This document shows, one piece after another, positions 26,093 through 36,373 of a stretch of DNA of 64,000 nucleotides. The stretch lies in assembly GCF_017354985.1 (NCBI RefSeq), contig NZ_CP071501.1, forward strand, positions 1,011,501-1,075,500, given 5' to 3'. The translations under genes were made by a program, and so were the position numbers. Numbering within the stretch: position 1 is the first letter of the stretch; each line of letters begins with the position of its first letter. The notes under the pieces were generated by a model that was not told where the DNA came from, made no database searches, and was given only the letters and a program-made list of their open reading frames with translations. Origin of the DNA: Shewanella cyperi (lineage in GTDB: Bacteria > Pseudomonadota > Gammaproteobacteria > Enterobacterales > Shewanellaceae).

Positions 26093-26875
26093 ATGGCACT
26101 CAGACGTCCAATGGTAGCTGGCAACTGGAAAATGAACGGCAGTGCGCAATTAGCGCAGGAGTTGTTCAAGAAGTTCGCCGTAAAGCTCCAAAATGATTCT
26201 GCGGAAGTGGTCCTGTGTCCACCAACGATTTATCTGGAAAGCGTCAGGCAACTGCTTGAAGCCAACAAGGATGCCCTGAGTGGCAGTCTTGTGAGGATGG
26301 GAGCCCAAAACCTGAGTCAACATGACTTTGGGGCTTATACCGGTGAAATATCCGGGCAGATGCTGAAAGATTCCGGATGCCGATATGTGATTATCGGACA
26401 TTCAGAGCGGCGCAGAATGTATGGTGAAACCAGTGATATAGTCGCTGAGAAATTCGCCGCCGCTCAGAAGCACGGTTTGACCCCGATACTTTGTGTGGGT
26501 GAATCCGGTCCAGCAAGGCAAGCGCGACGCACCTTTGAGGTGATAGCAGAAGAGCTGGATGTGGTGATCGAGAAAAACGGCACCATGGCTTTTGATAATG
26601 CCATTATCGCCTACGAGCCGCTTTGGGCTGTGGGGACAGGTAAAAGCGCTACACCAGAGCAGGCCCAAGAAGTACATGCGTTTATACGCAAGCGGCTCTC
26701 TGAGGTATCTCCCTTTATCGGTGAGAACATCAGGATCCTCTACGGTGGCAGTGTGACACCGAGCAATGCGGCAGACCTGTTTGCCCAGCCGGATGTTGAT
26801 GGTGGACTGATTGGCGGAGCCAGCTTAAACTCCAGTGAGTTTTTGAGTCTGTGTTCCATAGCAATGAGCGCATAA
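26093..26875 (+). CDS. tpiA: Triosephosphate isomerase (TpiA)
   Basis: 260-residue TIM-barrel enzyme of glycolysis and gluconeogenesis. Catalytic residues are visible: Lys in GNWKMNGS, His in IIGHSERR, Glu in AYEPLWAVGTGK, with the C-terminal ILYGGSV phosphate loop. The ATG at 26093 has AGAGGAG 6 bases upstream; an ATG at 26087 is too close to it. One base separates its stop from the secG start, so the two are probably translationally coupled. Placement of tpiA between glmM and secG is usual in Shewanella and Vibrio but not in E. coli. Confidence 0.98.
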   Translation: MALRRPMVAGNWKMNGSAQLAQELFKKFAVKLQNDSAEVVLCPPTIYLESVRQLLEANKDALSGSLVRMGAQNLSQHDFGAYTGEISGQMLKDSGCRYVIIGHSERRRMYGETSDIVAEKFAAAQKHGLTPILCVGESGPARQARRTFEVIAEELDVVIEKNGTMAFDNAIIAYEPLWAVGTGKSATPEQAQEVHAFIRKRLSEVSPFIGENIRILYGGSVTPSNAADLFAQPDVDGGLIGGASLNSSEFLSLCSIAMSA

Positions 26876-26876
26876 T

Positions 26877-27209
26877 ATGTACGAAGTATTGATTGTGATT
26901 TACTTGCTGGTAGCTCTGGGCCTGATTGGTCTGGTACTGATACAGCAAGGCAAGGGAGCTGACATGGGTGCCTCTTTCGGTGCCGGTGCCTCAGGCACAC
27001 TGTTCGGATCCCGTGGTTCAGGTAACTTTTTAACCCGTTCCACAGCCATCCTGGCAATTGCGTTTTTCACTCTGAGCCTGATTATCGGCAACCTGAGTGC
27101 AAACCATGCCAAGCAGGATGATCAATGGAAAGAAATAGGTGCTGCTGAGCAGGTCGTCGAAGAGGCGCCACAGCAGGCCGAAAAATCAGAGAACAAGGTT
27201 CCTGATTAA
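26877..27209 (+). CDS. secG: Preprotein translocase subunit SecG
   Basis: 110-residue inner-membrane partner of SecYE. Two hydrophobic helices flank the conserved loop GADMGASFGAGASGTLFGS, and the tail is acidic and glutamine-rich. The two-helix topology and length match E. coli SecG. It is followed 12 bases later by tRNA-Leu, as in E. coli secG-leuU, so the tRNA is probably cut from the secG transcript. Confidence 0.97.
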   Translation: MYEVLIVIYLLVALGLIGLVLIQQGKGADMGASFGAGASGTLFGSRGSGNFLTRSTAILAIAFFTLSLIIGNLSANHAKQDDQWKEIGAAEQVVEEAPQQAEKSENKVPD

Positions 27210-27221
27210 TAAGCAAGATTA

Positions 27222-27308
27222 GCCGAGGTGGTGAAATTGGTAGACGCGCAGCCTTGAGGTGGCTGTGTCCTAACGGACGTGCGGGTTCAAGTCCCGCTCT
27301 CGGCACCA
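27222..27308 (+). tRNA. tRNA-Leu (anticodon GAG)
   Basis: 87 nt with the long variable arm of class II tRNAs. Acceptor GCCGAGG/CTCGGC, anticodon arm CAGCC TTGAGGT GGCTG, T-loop GGTTCAAGTCC, encoded CCA. Confidence 0.97.
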
Positions 27309-27386
27309 ATTATGTGATTAGGTAAGAGTCAGCTCAGCCTAGTCATTGCAAGTAACGACGAGAGTCAATATACTTGCAGCAGTTGA

Positions 27387-27463
<77 letters not shown>

Positions 27464-27536
27464 GCTCCCAGTTGGAAGTTTGACTTGCAAATTGGCAACA
27501 AATTTCCATACTGTTTACAGGTTTTTATGATGAATA

Positions 27537-27558
27537 CCTCGTGAATACGGGGTTTTTT
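27537..27558 (+). terminator. Terminator-like hairpin after tRNA-fMet
   Basis: CCTCGT, loop GAAT, ACGGGG (one T-G pair), then six T. A second, weaker one (GGGGC, loop, GCCC, then TTTTTTG at about 27605-27621) follows. Two partial terminators between the tRNA and rimP-nusA fit the read-through control known for the E. coli metY-nusA operon. Confidence 0.7.
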
Positions 27559-27642
27559 GTTATATGAACTTCTGAATTCGTCACGGGGTTTGTGACACTG
27601 TACTGGGGCTTTATGCCCTTTTTTGTTTTTTTGGGGGTCAAA

Positions 27643-28098
27643 TTGGCAACGTTGGAATCCAAACTGGCAGAGATGCTGACAGCGCCCGTGGAGGCGCTTG
27701 GTTACCAGCTGTGGGGTATTGAGTACATCCAGGCGGGTAAACATTCCACGCTCAGGGTCTATATCGACAGCGAAAACGGCGTCAACATCGAAGATTGTGC
27801 CAACGCCAGCCGCCAGATCAGCGCTGTGCTTGACGTTGAGGACCCCATTTCCCATGAATACACCCTGGAAGTCTCTTCTCCCGGGGTAGACCGTCCCCTG
27901 TTCAACGCAGCTCAGTATGGTGCCTACGTTGGTGAAGAGGTCAAGGTTCAACTGACTATGCCGGTGGCGGGTAGTCGTAATTTGAAAGGTGTCATCACCA
28001 AGGTCGAAGGGCAGATGCTGAGCTTGACTGTGGATGGCAAAGAATTGGTTGTTGCCCTGGACAATATCCGCAAGGGCAATGTGATAGCTAAGTTTTGA
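27643..28098 (+). CDS. rimP: Ribosome maturation factor RimP
   Basis: 151-residue 30S assembly factor. The sequence [20 protein letters not shown] through [23 protein letters not shown] and [13 protein letters not shown] matches E. coli RimP closely. I place the start at TTG 27643, with GGGGG five bases upstream, because the protein aligned from there has the normal N-terminus; the in-frame extension upstream is hydrophobic and unrelated. The E. coli gene was likewise annotated with a non-ATG start. Confidence 0.95.
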   Translation: MATLESKLAEMLTAPVEALGYQLWGIEYIQAGKHSTLRVYIDSENGVNIEDCANASRQISAVLDVEDPISHEYTLEVSSPGVDRPLFNAAQYGAYVGEEVKVQLTMPVAGSRNLKGVITKVEGQMLSLTVDGKELVVALDNIRKGNVIAKF

Positions 28099-28125
28099 TG
28101 GTTTCAAGGTGAACGAGGCAAGACG

Positions 28126-29625
28126 ATGAATAAAGAGATTCTGCTGGTCGCTGAGGCGGTTTCAAACGAAAAGGCCGTTCCGCGTGAAAAGATTTTTGAG
28201 GCGCTGGAAATCGCCTTGGCCACAGCAACCAAGAAAAAATACGAAGGTGATATCGACGTTCGCGTTGCCATTGACCGTAAGACCGGTGAGTACGAGACCT
28301 TCCGTCGCTGGTTGGTGGTAGACGATCAGGGCCAGGCGTTGGAAAACCCGTTCCGCGAAATTACCCTGGAAGCCGCACGCTACGAAAATCCTGAGATCCA
28401 GGTGGGTGATTTCATCGAAGATGAAATTGAGTCTGTCGTATTCGACCGCATCACCACTCAAACTGCCAAGCAAGTGATAGTGCAAAAGGTTCGTGAAGCC
28501 GAGCGCGCCCAGGTGGTTGAACAGTTCTTGGATAAAGAAGGTGAGTTGATTACCGGTGTGGTGAAAAAGACTACCCGTGACAGCGTCGTGGTTGACCTTG
28601 GCAACAACGCCGATGGCGTGCTGTTCAAGGAAGATCTGATCAGCCGTGAATCTTTCCGTCCAGGTGATCGCGTGCGTTCACTGCTGTATGCGGTGCGTCC
28701 CGAGGCCCGCGGTGCCCAGCTGTTCCTGACCCGCACCAAGCCCGAGATGCTGATCGAGCTTTTCCGCGTTGAAGTGCCTGAGATTGCCGACGAAATGATC
28801 CAGGTAATGGGCGCTGCCCGTGACCCTGGCAGCCGTGCCAAGATTGCCGTGAAGTCCAATGACCGTCGCATCGATCCTATCGGTGCCTGTGTTGGTATGC
28901 GTGGTGCCCGCGTTCAGGCCGTGTCCAACGAACTCGGTGGTGAGCGTGTTGACATAGTACTGTGGGATGATAATCCGGCCCAGTTCGTGATTAACGCCAT
29001 GGCGCCTGCCGACGTGGCGTCCATTATCGTGGACGAAGACAACCACTCCATGGATATCGCCGTTGAGGCCGATTCCTTGGCCCAGGCCATTGGCCGTAAT
29101 GGTCAAAACGTGCGTCTGGCCACTCAACTGACCGGTTGGGTGCTGAACGTGATGACAGTGGAAGACATGAACAAGAAGCACCAGGCCGAGAGTGCCAAGG
29201 TGGTCAGTTTGTTCATGGCAGCCCTGGATGTGGATGAAGATTTTGCCCAGGTACTGGCAGATGAAGGCTTTACCTCGCTTGAGGAAATTGCCTATGTGCC
29301 TGTAACTGAGCTGTTGTCCATCGATGGCTTCGATGAAGACATAGTAGAAGCACTGCGTGAGCGCGCCAAAGCCGCCATTTCTACCCGTGCCCTGGCATCG
29401 GAAGAAGCGCTCGACGGTGCAGAGCCCAGTGAAGAATTGCTGGCCCTGGAAGGAATGGAGCGCCATCTGGCCTTCGTACTTGCAAGCAAGGGCGTGGTAA
29501 CACTGGAAGATTTGGCCGAACAAGGCATTGATGATTTGATCGAAATAGAAGAATTGACAGAAGAGAAAGCTGGTGCGCTGATCATGGCTGCCCGCAACAT
29601 CTGTTGGTTTGGCGAAGATGCATAA
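28126..29625 (+). CDS. nusA: Transcription termination/antitermination factor NusA
   Basis: 499 residues. Order: N-terminal RNA-polymerase-binding domain (1 to about 130), S1 domain ([18 protein letters not shown]), two KH domains ([34 protein letters not shown]), and two acidic C-terminal repeats ([34 protein letters not shown]) that in E. coli contact the alpha subunit and N protein. It modulates pausing, termination and antitermination. Lies 27 bases after rimP and 25 before infB in the conserved operon. Confidence 0.98.
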   Translation: MNKEILLVAEAVSNEKAVPREKIFEALEIALATATKKKYEGDIDVRVAIDRKTGEYETFRRWLVVDDQGQALENPFREITLEAARYENPEIQVGDFIEDEIESVVFDRITTQTAKQVIVQKVREAERAQVVEQFLDKEGELITGVVKKTTRDSVVVDLGNNADGVLFKEDLISRESFRPGDRVRSLLYAVRPEARGAQLFLTRTKPEMLIELFRVEVPEIADEMIQVMGAARDPGSRAKIAVKSNDRRIDPIGACVGMRGARVQAVSNELGGERVDIVLWDDNPAQFVINAMAPADVASIIVDEDNHSMDIAVEADSLAQAIGRNGQNVRLATQLTGWVLNVMTVEDMNKKHQAESAKVVSLFMAALDVDEDFAQVLADEGFTSLEEIAYVPVTELLSIDGFDEDIVEALRERAKAAISTRALASEEALDGAEPSEELLALEGMERHLAFVLASKGVVTLEDLAEQGIDDLIEIEELTEEKAGALIMAARNICWFGEDA

Positions 29626-29650
29626 GTCGATCAACAGGGGGAGGTAACCT

Positions 29651-32281
29651 ATGACAGAAACAACAGTAGAGAAACTGGCCACGGAAGTGGGCAAGACGGT
29701 TGAAAGACTTATCGAACAGTTCTCTCAGGCAGGAATTAAGAAAGGCAAGAGCGACAGCGTCACCGAAGCCGAAAAACAGCAGTTGCTGGATTTCCTGAAA
29801 AAGCAGCATGGTGGCGATGCCATGCCCACCAAGATGACGCTGCAGCGCAAGACAGTGTCCACCCTGAGCGTTGCCGGTAGCGGCGGCCAGTCCAAGGACA
29901 TCAAGGTGGAAGTGCGCAAGAAACGCACCTTCGTCAAGCGTGATGTGAATGAAGCCGCGATTAAGGCCGAGGAAGAGGCTAAAGCCGCCGAGGCCGCTGC
30001 TGAAGCCAAGGCCAAAGCCGAAGCTGAAGCCAAGGCCAAGGCGGAAGCCGAAGCCAAGGCTAAAGCCAAGGCTAAAGCCGAAGCCGAAGCCAAGGCCAAG
30101 GCCGCTGCAGTTGCACCGGCTCCCAAGACTCCTGAGTCCGAAGCTGCCCGTGCCGAGGCCGAGCGTCTGAAGGCCCAGCAGGAAGAAACTGCCAAGCGCA
30201 AGGCCGCCGAAGAGGAAGCCAAGGCGACCGAGAAGGCCCGTAAGCTGGCAGAAGAAAACGAAAAGCGTTGGGCCGAGGAAGAGCGTCGTCGCGCCGAAGC
30301 CGAACGTATCAGCGATCACCACCTGACCACGTCCAAAGTGGCCCGTGCTGCCGAAGACAGCTCGGATCTGGACGAAGAGAAGCGTGGCCGTCGTAACCGT
30401 AACAAGACTGCGACCAAGTCCAAGCGTGGCGGCAAAGATGCCCGCGAAGGCCGTGAGAAGCACATCAAGTACCGCAGCACTGCGCCCGAGTCCATGGCCC
30501 ACGGCTTTAACAAGCCGGTTGCTGCCGTGAACCGTGACGTGCGCATCGGTGAAACCGTAACCGTGGCCGAACTGGCCCAGAAAATGGCGGTCAAGGCTAC
30601 CGAAATCATCAAGCAAATGATGAAGATGGGCTCCATGGTCACCATCAACCAGGTACTGGATCAGGAAACTGCCCAGCTGGTTGCCGAGGAAATGGGTCAC
30701 AAGGTAGTGCTGCTGCGTGAAAACGAGCTGGAGCATCAGGTTCTGGCTGACCGTGACGAAGACGAGAAGAAAGAATCCCGTGCGCCGGTAGTGACCATCA
30801 TGGGTCACGTTGACCACGGTAAGACCTCGCTGCTCGATTACATCCGTCGCGCCAAGGTTGCGGCCGGTGAGGCCGGTGGTATTACCCAGCATATCGGTGC
30901 CTACCATGTGGAAACCGATAACGGCATGATCACCTTCCTGGATACCCCAGGTCACGCGGCCTTTACCGCCATGCGTGCCCGTGGTGCCAAGGCTACCGAC
31001 ATTGTGGTACTGGTAGTGGCTGCCGACGACGGCGTAATGCCGCAGACCATAGAAGCAATCCAGCACGCCAAGGCCGGTAACGTGCCCTTGATCGTGGCCG
31101 TGAACAAGATGGACAAGCCCGAGGCGGATATAGATCGCGTCAAGAGTGAACTGTCCCAGCACGGCGTAATGTCTGAAGAGTGGGGCGGCGAAAACATGTT
31201 CGCCTACGTTTCTGCCAAGGCGGGTACCGGCGTTGATGAACTGCTGGAAGCCATTCTGTTGCAGGCAGAAGTACTGGAACTCAAAGCCGTTCGCGACGGT
31301 ATGGCCGCCGGTGTGGTGATCGAGTCCAAACTGGACAAGGGCCGTGGTCCTGTGGCCACAGTACTGGTTCAGGAAGGTACTCTGCGTACCGGTGACATAG
31401 TGCTCTGTGGTCTGGAATACGGCAAGATCCGCGCCATGAAGGACGAAAACGGCAAGAACATTACCGAAGCCGGTCCGTCCATTCCGGTTGAAATCCTCGG
31501 TCTGTCAGGCGTGCCTGCTGCCGGTGACGAAGCGACTGTGGTACGTGACGAGCGTAAGGCCCGCGAAGTGGCGCTTTACCGTCAAGGCAAGTTCCGTGAT
31601 GTCAAGCTGGCGCGTCAGCAAAAGTCCAAGCTGGAAAACATGTTTGCCAACATGACCGAAGGCGAAGTGAAAGAACTGAACGTGGTGCTCAAGGCCGACG
31701 TACAGGGTTCTCTGGAAGCCATCTCCGACTCGCTGCGCAAGCTGTCCACCGACGAAGTGAAGGTGAACATCATAGCCTCCGGTGTAGGTGCCTTGACAGA
31801 AACAGATGCGACCCTGGCTGCGGCCTCCAACGCCATCATGGTGGGCTTCAACGTCCGCGCCGATGCCCAGGCCCGCAAGACCATCGAGAACGAGAGTGTG
31901 GATCTGCGCTACTACAGCGTAATCTACGATCTGATCGACGAAGTCAAGGCCGCCATGAGCGGTATGCTGTCGCCCGAGTTCAAGCAGCAGATCATTGGTC
32001 TGGCCGAAGTGCGCGATGTGTTCAAGTCGCCTAAACTGGGTGCTATTGCCGGCTGTATGGTTATCGAAGGCATAGTCAAGCGCAGCGCGCCAATCCGTGT
32101 ACTGCGTGACAACGTGGTTATCTATGAAGGCGAGCTGGAATCCCTGCGCCGCTTCAAGGATGACGTCAGCGAAGTCCGCAATGGCATGGAGTGTGGTATC
32201 GGGGTGAAGAACTACAACGATGTTCGCGTAGGCGACCAGATCGAAGTGTTCGAAACCATTGAAGTCGCACGGACACTGTAA
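29651..32281 (+). CDS. infB: Translation initiation factor IF-2
   Basis: 876-residue GTPase that places initiator tRNA on the 30S subunit. A long charged N-terminal region includes a helix of repeated Glu-Ala-Lys-Ala units (about residues 103-155), the source of a local DNA repeat. G-domain: GHVDHGKT at 385-392, [16 protein letters not shown] and NKMDKPEA, followed by domains II, III and IV ending [18 protein letters not shown]. Shorter isoforms from internal starts are known in E. coli; I cannot assign one here. Starts with ATG after GGGGGAGG. Confidence 0.98.
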   Translation: MTETTVEKLATEVGKTVERLIEQFSQAGIKKGKSDSVTEAEKQQLLDFLKKQHGGDAMPTKMTLQRKTVSTLSVAGSGGQSKDIKVEVRKKRTFVKRDVNEAAIKAEEEAKAAEAAAEAKAKAEAEAKAKAEAEAKAKAKAKAEAEAKAKAAAVAPAPKTPESEAARAEAERLKAQQEETAKRKAAEEEAKATEKARKLAEENEKRWAEEERRRAEAERISDHHLTTSKVARAAEDSSDLDEEKRGRRNRNKTATKSKRGGKDAREGREKHIKYRSTAPESMAHGFNKPVAAVNRDVRIGETVTVAELAQKMAVKATEIIKQMMKMGSMVTINQVLDQETAQLVAEEMGHKVVLLRENELEHQVLADRDEDEKKESRAPVVTIMGHVDHGKTSLLDYIRRAKVAAGEAGGITQHIGAYHVETDNGMITFLDTPGHAAFTAMRARGAKATDIVVLVVAADDGVMPQTIEAIQHAKAGNVPLIVAVNKMDKPEADIDRVKSELSQHGVMSEEWGGENMFAYVSAKAGTGVDELLEAILLQAEVLELKAVRDGMAAGVVIESKLDKGRGPVATVLVQEGTLRTGDIVLCGLEYGKIRAMKDENGKNITEAGPSIPVEILGLSGVPAAGDEATVVRDERKAREVALYRQGKFRDVKLARQQKSKLENMFANMTEGEVKELNVVLKADVQGSLEAISDSLRKLSTDEVKVNIIASGVGALTETDATLAAASNAIMVGFNVRADAQARKTIENESVDLRYYSVIYDLIDEVKAAMSGMLSPEFKQQIIGLAEVRDVFKSPKLGAIAGCMVIEGIVKRSAPIRVLRDNVVIYEGELESLRRFKDDVSEVRNGMECGIGVKNYNDVRVGDQIEVFETIEVARTL

Positions 32282-32290
32282 CAACCAAAA

Positions 32291-32310
32291 AGGGCGGCTT
32301 TGGCCGCCCT
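32291..32310 (+). other. Hairpin between infB and rbfA
   Basis: AGGGCGGC, loop TTTG, GCCGCCCT, followed by TGTTGATTTT. A perfect 8-bp GC-rich stem without a continuous T-run; it may be a weak terminator or an RNase processing site inside the operon. Confidence 0.6.
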
Positions 32311-32333
32311 TGTTGATTTTATGGCATTAAATT

Positions 32334-32750
32334 ATGGCAAAAGAATTTAGTCGTACCCGCCGCATTGGCCAGCAGTTACAGCAGGAACTGGCGGCAGTGC
32401 TGCAGCGGGAAATGAAAGATCCCCGTATCGGCATGGTGACTGTCAATGACGTCGACGTGTCGCGGGATCTGAGCTTCGCCAAGGTGTTTGTCACCTTCTT
32501 CGAAGAAGATCCCAAGCTTATCGAACAAAAGCTGGCAGCCCTGGTGGCAGCAGCGCCCTATATCCGCACCCTGGTGGCCGGCCGGATGAAGCTCCGGGTC
32601 ATGCCCGAACTGAGGTTCGTGTACGACAGCTCGCTGATAGAGGGCATGCGCATGTCCAACCTGGTCAGCAAGGTGATCCGTGATGACGAAGCCAAGAAAA
32701 CCCAGGCCGGTCGCAGCGATGAAACCCCTGAGCAGGACGAAGATAACTGA
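32334..32750 (+). CDS. rbfA: Ribosome-binding factor A (RbfA)
   Basis: 138-residue KH-like protein needed for 16S rRNA 5' end maturation and cold growth. Opens [18 protein letters not shown] and has the [10 protein letters not shown] segment and [14 protein letters not shown], all typical. The C-terminal tail is acidic. Its TGA shares one base with the truB ATG (TGATG), so translation is coupled. Confidence 0.97.
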   Translation: MAKEFSRTRRIGQQLQQELAAVLQREMKDPRIGMVTVNDVDVSRDLSFAKVFVTFFEEDPKLIEQKLAALVAAAPYIRTLVAGRMKLRVMPELRFVYDSSLIEGMRMSNLVSKVIRDDEAKKTQAGRSDETPEQDEDN

Positions 32751-33697
32751 TGGCCCGTCGTTCCAAGGGCCGCGCCATCGACGGCATAGTGCTGCTGGAT
32801 AAGCCTACAGGCATGAGTTCCAACTTTGCCTTGCAAAGGGTCAAGCGCCTGTACAACGCGTCCAAAGCCGGTCATACCGGGGCTCTGGACCCTCTGGCGA
32901 CCGGCATGTTGCCTGTGTGTCTTGGCGAAGCCACCAAGTTTTCCTCCCATCTGCTTGATGCCGACAAGCGCTATCTGGTGACCGCCAAGCTGGGTGAGCG
33001 CACCGATACCAGCGACTCGGATGGTGAAGTGGTCAGTACCCGACCTGTCAATGTCACCCGTGAGCAACTGGATGCGGCCCTGGATACCTTCCGCGGCGAC
33101 AACATGCAGGTGCCGTCGATGTTCTCGGCGCTCAAATACCAGGGCCAACCCCTGTACAAGTATGCCCGTGAAGGCAAGGAAGTGCCCCGCGAAGCCCGGC
33201 CCATCACGGTATTTGAGCTCAACTTCATCAGTTGGGAAGGTGATGAGCTGACGTTGGACATTCACTGCTCCAAGGGCACCTATATCCGTACCATAGTCGA
33301 TGATCTGGGTGAGAAGCTCGGTTGTGGCGCCCATGTGATCATGTTGCGCCGAACCCAGGTGGCCAAATATCCCTACGACAGGATGGTCACCCTGGAGCAG
33401 CTGGAAGCCCTGGTTGCCGGGGCGCACGAGCGAGGTGAGGCAAGCGAGTCCGTGCTGGATCCGCTGCTGCTGCCCATGGATACCGCAGTGGCGGATTTAC
33501 CGCTGATTAATCTGCCCGAAAGCGTCGGTGTCTATCTGCTCAATGGTAATCCGGTGCAGGCGCCGGGACTTAAGCCCGACCAATTGGTACGCATCAGCCT
33601 GGGTGATGAGCAGCGTTTCGTTGGCATCGGCATCATGGACAACAAGGGATTGCTGGCACCCAAACGTCTGGTGGTGTTCAGCAGGGATGGGGATTAA
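32750..33697 (+). CDS. truB: tRNA pseudouridine(55) synthase TruB
   Basis: 315 residues. Makes the pseudouridine of the T-loop. Catalytic Asp47 is in [35 protein letters not shown] and [10 protein letters not shown] are also conserved. The C-terminal segment is the PUA-like tail. Coupled to rbfA by a one-base overlap. Confidence 0.97.
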   Translation: MARRSKGRAIDGIVLLDKPTGMSSNFALQRVKRLYNASKAGHTGALDPLATGMLPVCLGEATKFSSHLLDADKRYLVTAKLGERTDTSDSDGEVVSTRPVNVTREQLDAALDTFRGDNMQVPSMFSALKYQGQPLYKYAREGKEVPREARPITVFELNFISWEGDELTLDIHCSKGTYIRTIVDDLGEKLGCGAHVIMLRRTQVAKYPYDRMVTLEQLEALVAGAHERGEASESVLDPLLLPMDTAVADLPLINLPESVGVYLLNGNPVQAPGLKPDQLVRISLGDEQRFVGIGIMDNKGLLAPKRLVVFSRDGD

Positions 33698-33702
33698 AGC
33701 GG

Positions 33703-33731
33703 TTGCTATGGCCTGTAATTAGGGCTAAAAT
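33703..33731 (+). promoter_or_regulatory. Promoter of rpsO
   Basis: TTGCTA, 17-base spacer, TAAAAT, about 65 bases before rpsO. It allows rpsO to be made independently of the long upstream operon, as in E. coli. Confidence 0.65.
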
Positions 33732-33795
33732 ACCGCTCCACTTTGGCTGAGTTAGTGATCGGCTGAAGCCATTTATAGAAATTTTGGAGATATTC

Positions 33796-34065
33796 ATGTC
33801 ACTAAGTACTGAAGCAAAAGCAAAAATCCTGGCTGAGTTTGGCCGTGGTGAAAACGACACTGGTTCAACTGAAGTTCAGGTAGCTCTGCTGACTGCTCAG
33901 ATCAACCACCTGCAAGATCACTTCAAACAGCACGTTCACGATCACCACTCACGTCGTGGTCTGCTGCGTATGGTTAGCTCTCGTCGTAAGCTGCTGGCCT
34001 ACCTGCAACGTACTGAGAACGCCCGTTACGTTGAGCTGATCCAGAAGCTGGGTCTGCGTCGCTAA
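33796..34065 (+). CDS. rpsO: 30S ribosomal protein S15
   Basis: 89-residue primary 16S rRNA-binding protein. Sequence [50 protein letters not shown] matches E. coli S15. ATG at 33796 after GGAG; an in-frame upstream ATG adds MEIF and lacks a ribosome binding site. Codons are strongly biased, as in other highly expressed genes. E. coli S15 represses its own mRNA through a pseudoknot at the start; I did not attempt to fold this leader. Confidence 0.98.
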   Translation: MSLSTEAKAKILAEFGRGENDTGSTEVQVALLTAQINHLQDHFKQHVHDHHSRRGLLRMVSSRRKLLAYLQRTENARYVELIQKLGLRR

Positions 34066-34081
34066 TCCCGAGCGGATAAAT

Positions 34082-34110
34082 AAAAAAGGAGGCCTTGGCC
34101 TCCTTTTTTA
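34082..34110. terminator. Terminator of rpsO, shared with the convergent GGDEF-EAL gene
   Basis: AAAAAAGGAGGCC, TT, GGCCTCCTTTTTT: symmetric, so effective in both directions between the two convergent genes. Confidence 0.93.
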
Positions 34111-34136
34111 TTACCCGAATGCGGCGGATAAATTGG

Positions 34137-36179
34137 TTATCCGCCTATTTCACAAATGCTGGCATTGTTGCCGGCAATGTATTTTTGCTCGAACTCTTCC
34201 AACGGTAAGGGCTGGCTGAAATAAAAGCCCTGGCCAATGCCGCATTGATGGTTCCTGAGCCACTCCAATTGCTGCTCGTTCTCTATGCCTTCGGCGACTA
34301 TCTTGAGATCCAATTGTTTGCCCAGCATCAGGATGGTTGATGCTATGGCACTGTCCTCCGGCAAATCCGACACAAAGCAACGGTCAATTTTCATGGTGGT
34401 GATGGGCAGGTGCCGCAGGTAGGACAGGGATGAATAGCCGGTGCCGAAATCATCCACGGCAATCCCGAAACCGGCACTCTTGAGCTGATCTAGCTTCATA
34501 ATAGCCAGTTCGATATCGTTCATCAGCGAGGTTTCGGTGATTTCGATTTCCAGCAACTCCGGTGAGATCTGATGCCGCAACGCCAATTGCTTGATGTCGG
34601 GCACCAGGCTGGCATCGCTGAACTGCTGTGAGGCCACGTTCACCGCAATGGGCACGGCAAAGTTGTATTGTTTTTGCCAGTGCTTCAACACCTTGCAGCT
34701 TTGCTCTATCACCCAGCGCCCAATAGGGACTATGATGCCGGTCTCTTCCGCCACAGGAATAAAGGACATGGGGCTGATAAGGCGACCATCTTTTTGCCAG
34801 CGGATCAGGGCCTCGCAGCCCACCAGGGCACCGGTGGCCAAATCCAGCTTGGGCTGGAAGTGCAGCAGGAATTCATCATTTTTCAACGCGTCGTGCAGTG
34901 ATGCCTCGGTGCGCAGCCTCACTGCGGCGCGCTCTGTCATCTGTTGCTTGAAGAAGGCCCATTGGTTGGAACCCGAGGCCTTGGCGCTGTACATGGCAAT
35001 GTCGGCGTGGCGGATAAGATCCTCGGCACTGTGGCCATCTTCCGGGTACAGGGATATACCCACAGAGGCCGCAGGGTGTATGGCATGTTCGTTCAACTGT
35101 ATGGGGTTATTGAGCTGCACCAGCAACTTATCGACAAAGTCGGCGGCCTGATCTGCGGTCTGGATTTCGTCTGCCAGGATAACGAACTCATCGCCCCCTA
35201 AGCGCGCCACTGTCCCCTTGTCGCCCACCACCCGTTCCAGCAGGCGGGCGATACGGGCCAGAAACTGATCCCCCAGGGCATGACCGAGAGAATCGTTGAC
35301 GTTTTTAAACCTGTCCAAATCGATGAACAGCAGGGCAAAGTGGCGCTTGTGGACCCTGGCCCTTTGTATGGTGACGGCTATGGTCTCCAACAGCAGGGTA
35401 CGATTCGGCAGGCCGGTGAGCGGATCCCGGGTGGCCATCTTGCGTAGTTTGCTTTGGGTTTGGCCGAATTGGATCAGAATTTGGTTAAATTTTGAGGCCA
35501 CCAGACCCAGCTCATCATCCTTGTGGGATTCCGTCAGTGGCAGAAGGTTCTCGTCCGGTGATTCAGGTTCAATCTTGTCAATGGCCTCGGCAATGCGGGC
35601 TATGGGTTGGGTCAGGAAACGGTGAAACACCACCGACAGGGCCAAAGTCAGCAGCAGCGCCCGCGCCAGGGTGGCAACAAAGCCTAATTTCAGCTGTGAG
35701 AACAGGCTGTTGGTCAGTTCCTGGGTGTCGTAAAAAATGGTCAGGGTGCCGATCAGCTGTTGCTGTCGGGTGCCTTCGAAATAAAAGGGGCGGTACAGGG
35801 GGCGGGAAATTTCCCGCAAGTCTCCAAACAGACGATTACCCAGGTCAATAAAGGCGCCTTTGCCTACGCTCTTGTCGTTGCTGACCGAAACAAACAGCGA
35901 ACCATCGTCAAGTTCTATGACGGCAGAGCCTACGTGTTCAACCTTGAGTACCCCCTCAAGGGTTTGGCGTGCCAGGTTGTCGTCCAGGGCCCAGACGGCG
36001 TTGGTGGAGGGTTGTTCAACCGAGTCCAGCAGTTCGTGTTGGGTAGTGATGAGCGATTGGCGGGTGCTTAACCCTACGAGTGCAATTTCTACCAGAAAAA
36101 CAGCTACGGCAAAAAACAGCGCGGTAAATACAACAAGGTTGGTTTGTTTCCAGGTCAGCGATTTAAACCGGGTCGTCAT
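34137..36179 (-). CDS. Membrane GGDEF-EAL cyclic-di-GMP enzyme
   Basis: 680 residues. A transmembrane helix (about 13-35), a periplasmic sensor region, a second helix (about 170-190), a HAMP-like linker, GGDEF (intact RLGGDEF near 326) and EAL (intact CEALIRW near 456; DDFGTGYSSLSYL and VAEGIE also present). Both catalytic sets look complete, so it could make, degrade, or do both to c-di-GMP; many such tandem proteins act mainly as phosphodiesterases. It lies between rpsO and pnp, two genes adjacent in E. coli, and is divergent from pnp. Ligand of the sensor is unknown. Confidence 0.93.
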   Translation of the reverse strand: MTTRFKSLTWKQTNLVVFTALFFAVAVFLVEIALVGLSTRQSLITTQHELLDSVEQPSTNAVWALDDNLARQTLEGVLKVEHVGSAVIELDDGSLFVSVSNDKSVGKGAFIDLGNRLFGDLREISRPLYRPFYFEGTRQQQLIGTLTIFYDTQELTNSLFSQLKLGFVATLARALLLTLALSVVFHRFLTQPIARIAEAIDKIEPESPDENLLPLTESHKDDELGLVASKFNQILIQFGQTQSKLRKMATRDPLTGLPNRTLLLETIAVTIQRARVHKRHFALLFIDLDRFKNVNDSLGHALGDQFLARIARLLERVVGDKGTVARLGGDEFVILADEIQTADQAADFVDKLLVQLNNPIQLNEHAIHPAASVGISLYPEDGHSAEDLIRHADIAMYSAKASGSNQWAFFKQQMTERAAVRLRTEASLHDALKNDEFLLHFQPKLDLATGALVGCEALIRWQKDGRLISPMSFIPVAEETGIIVPIGRWVIEQSCKVLKHWQKQYNFAVPIAVNVASQQFSDASLVPDIKQLALRHQISPELLEIEITETSLMNDIELAIMKLDQLKSAGFGIAVDDFGTGYSSLSYLRHLPITTMKIDRCFVSDLPEDSAIASTILMLGKQLDLKIVAEGIENEQQLEWLRNHQCGIGQGFYFSQPLPLEEFEQKYIAGNNASICEIGG

Positions 36180-36373
36180 TTATTAGTATCCTTGCCAATG
36201 CGTTTTAACCATAGGCGGCACATCCCTATTTCCAAGTCCCTAAAATCGACATCTTTGTCCCACTCTAGTGAAAAGAAGCTGATTTGTCATCATGATCTGC
36301 TCTTTATCTATTGATTGCAGTTGCAGTATACTTACGCGCGTAATTCAAGGTCATTAATTAAGGAATGGGTCAC

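Noticed and set aside
30000-30110. DNA repeat array in infB
   Set aside because: Reflects the Glu-Ala-Lys-Ala helix of IF-2, a normal family feature, not a separate element.
29582-31162. 526-codon open frame on the minus strand
   Set aside because: Antisense of infB; its Gly/Leu/Phe-rich low-complexity part is the mirror of the Glu-Ala-Lys repeats.
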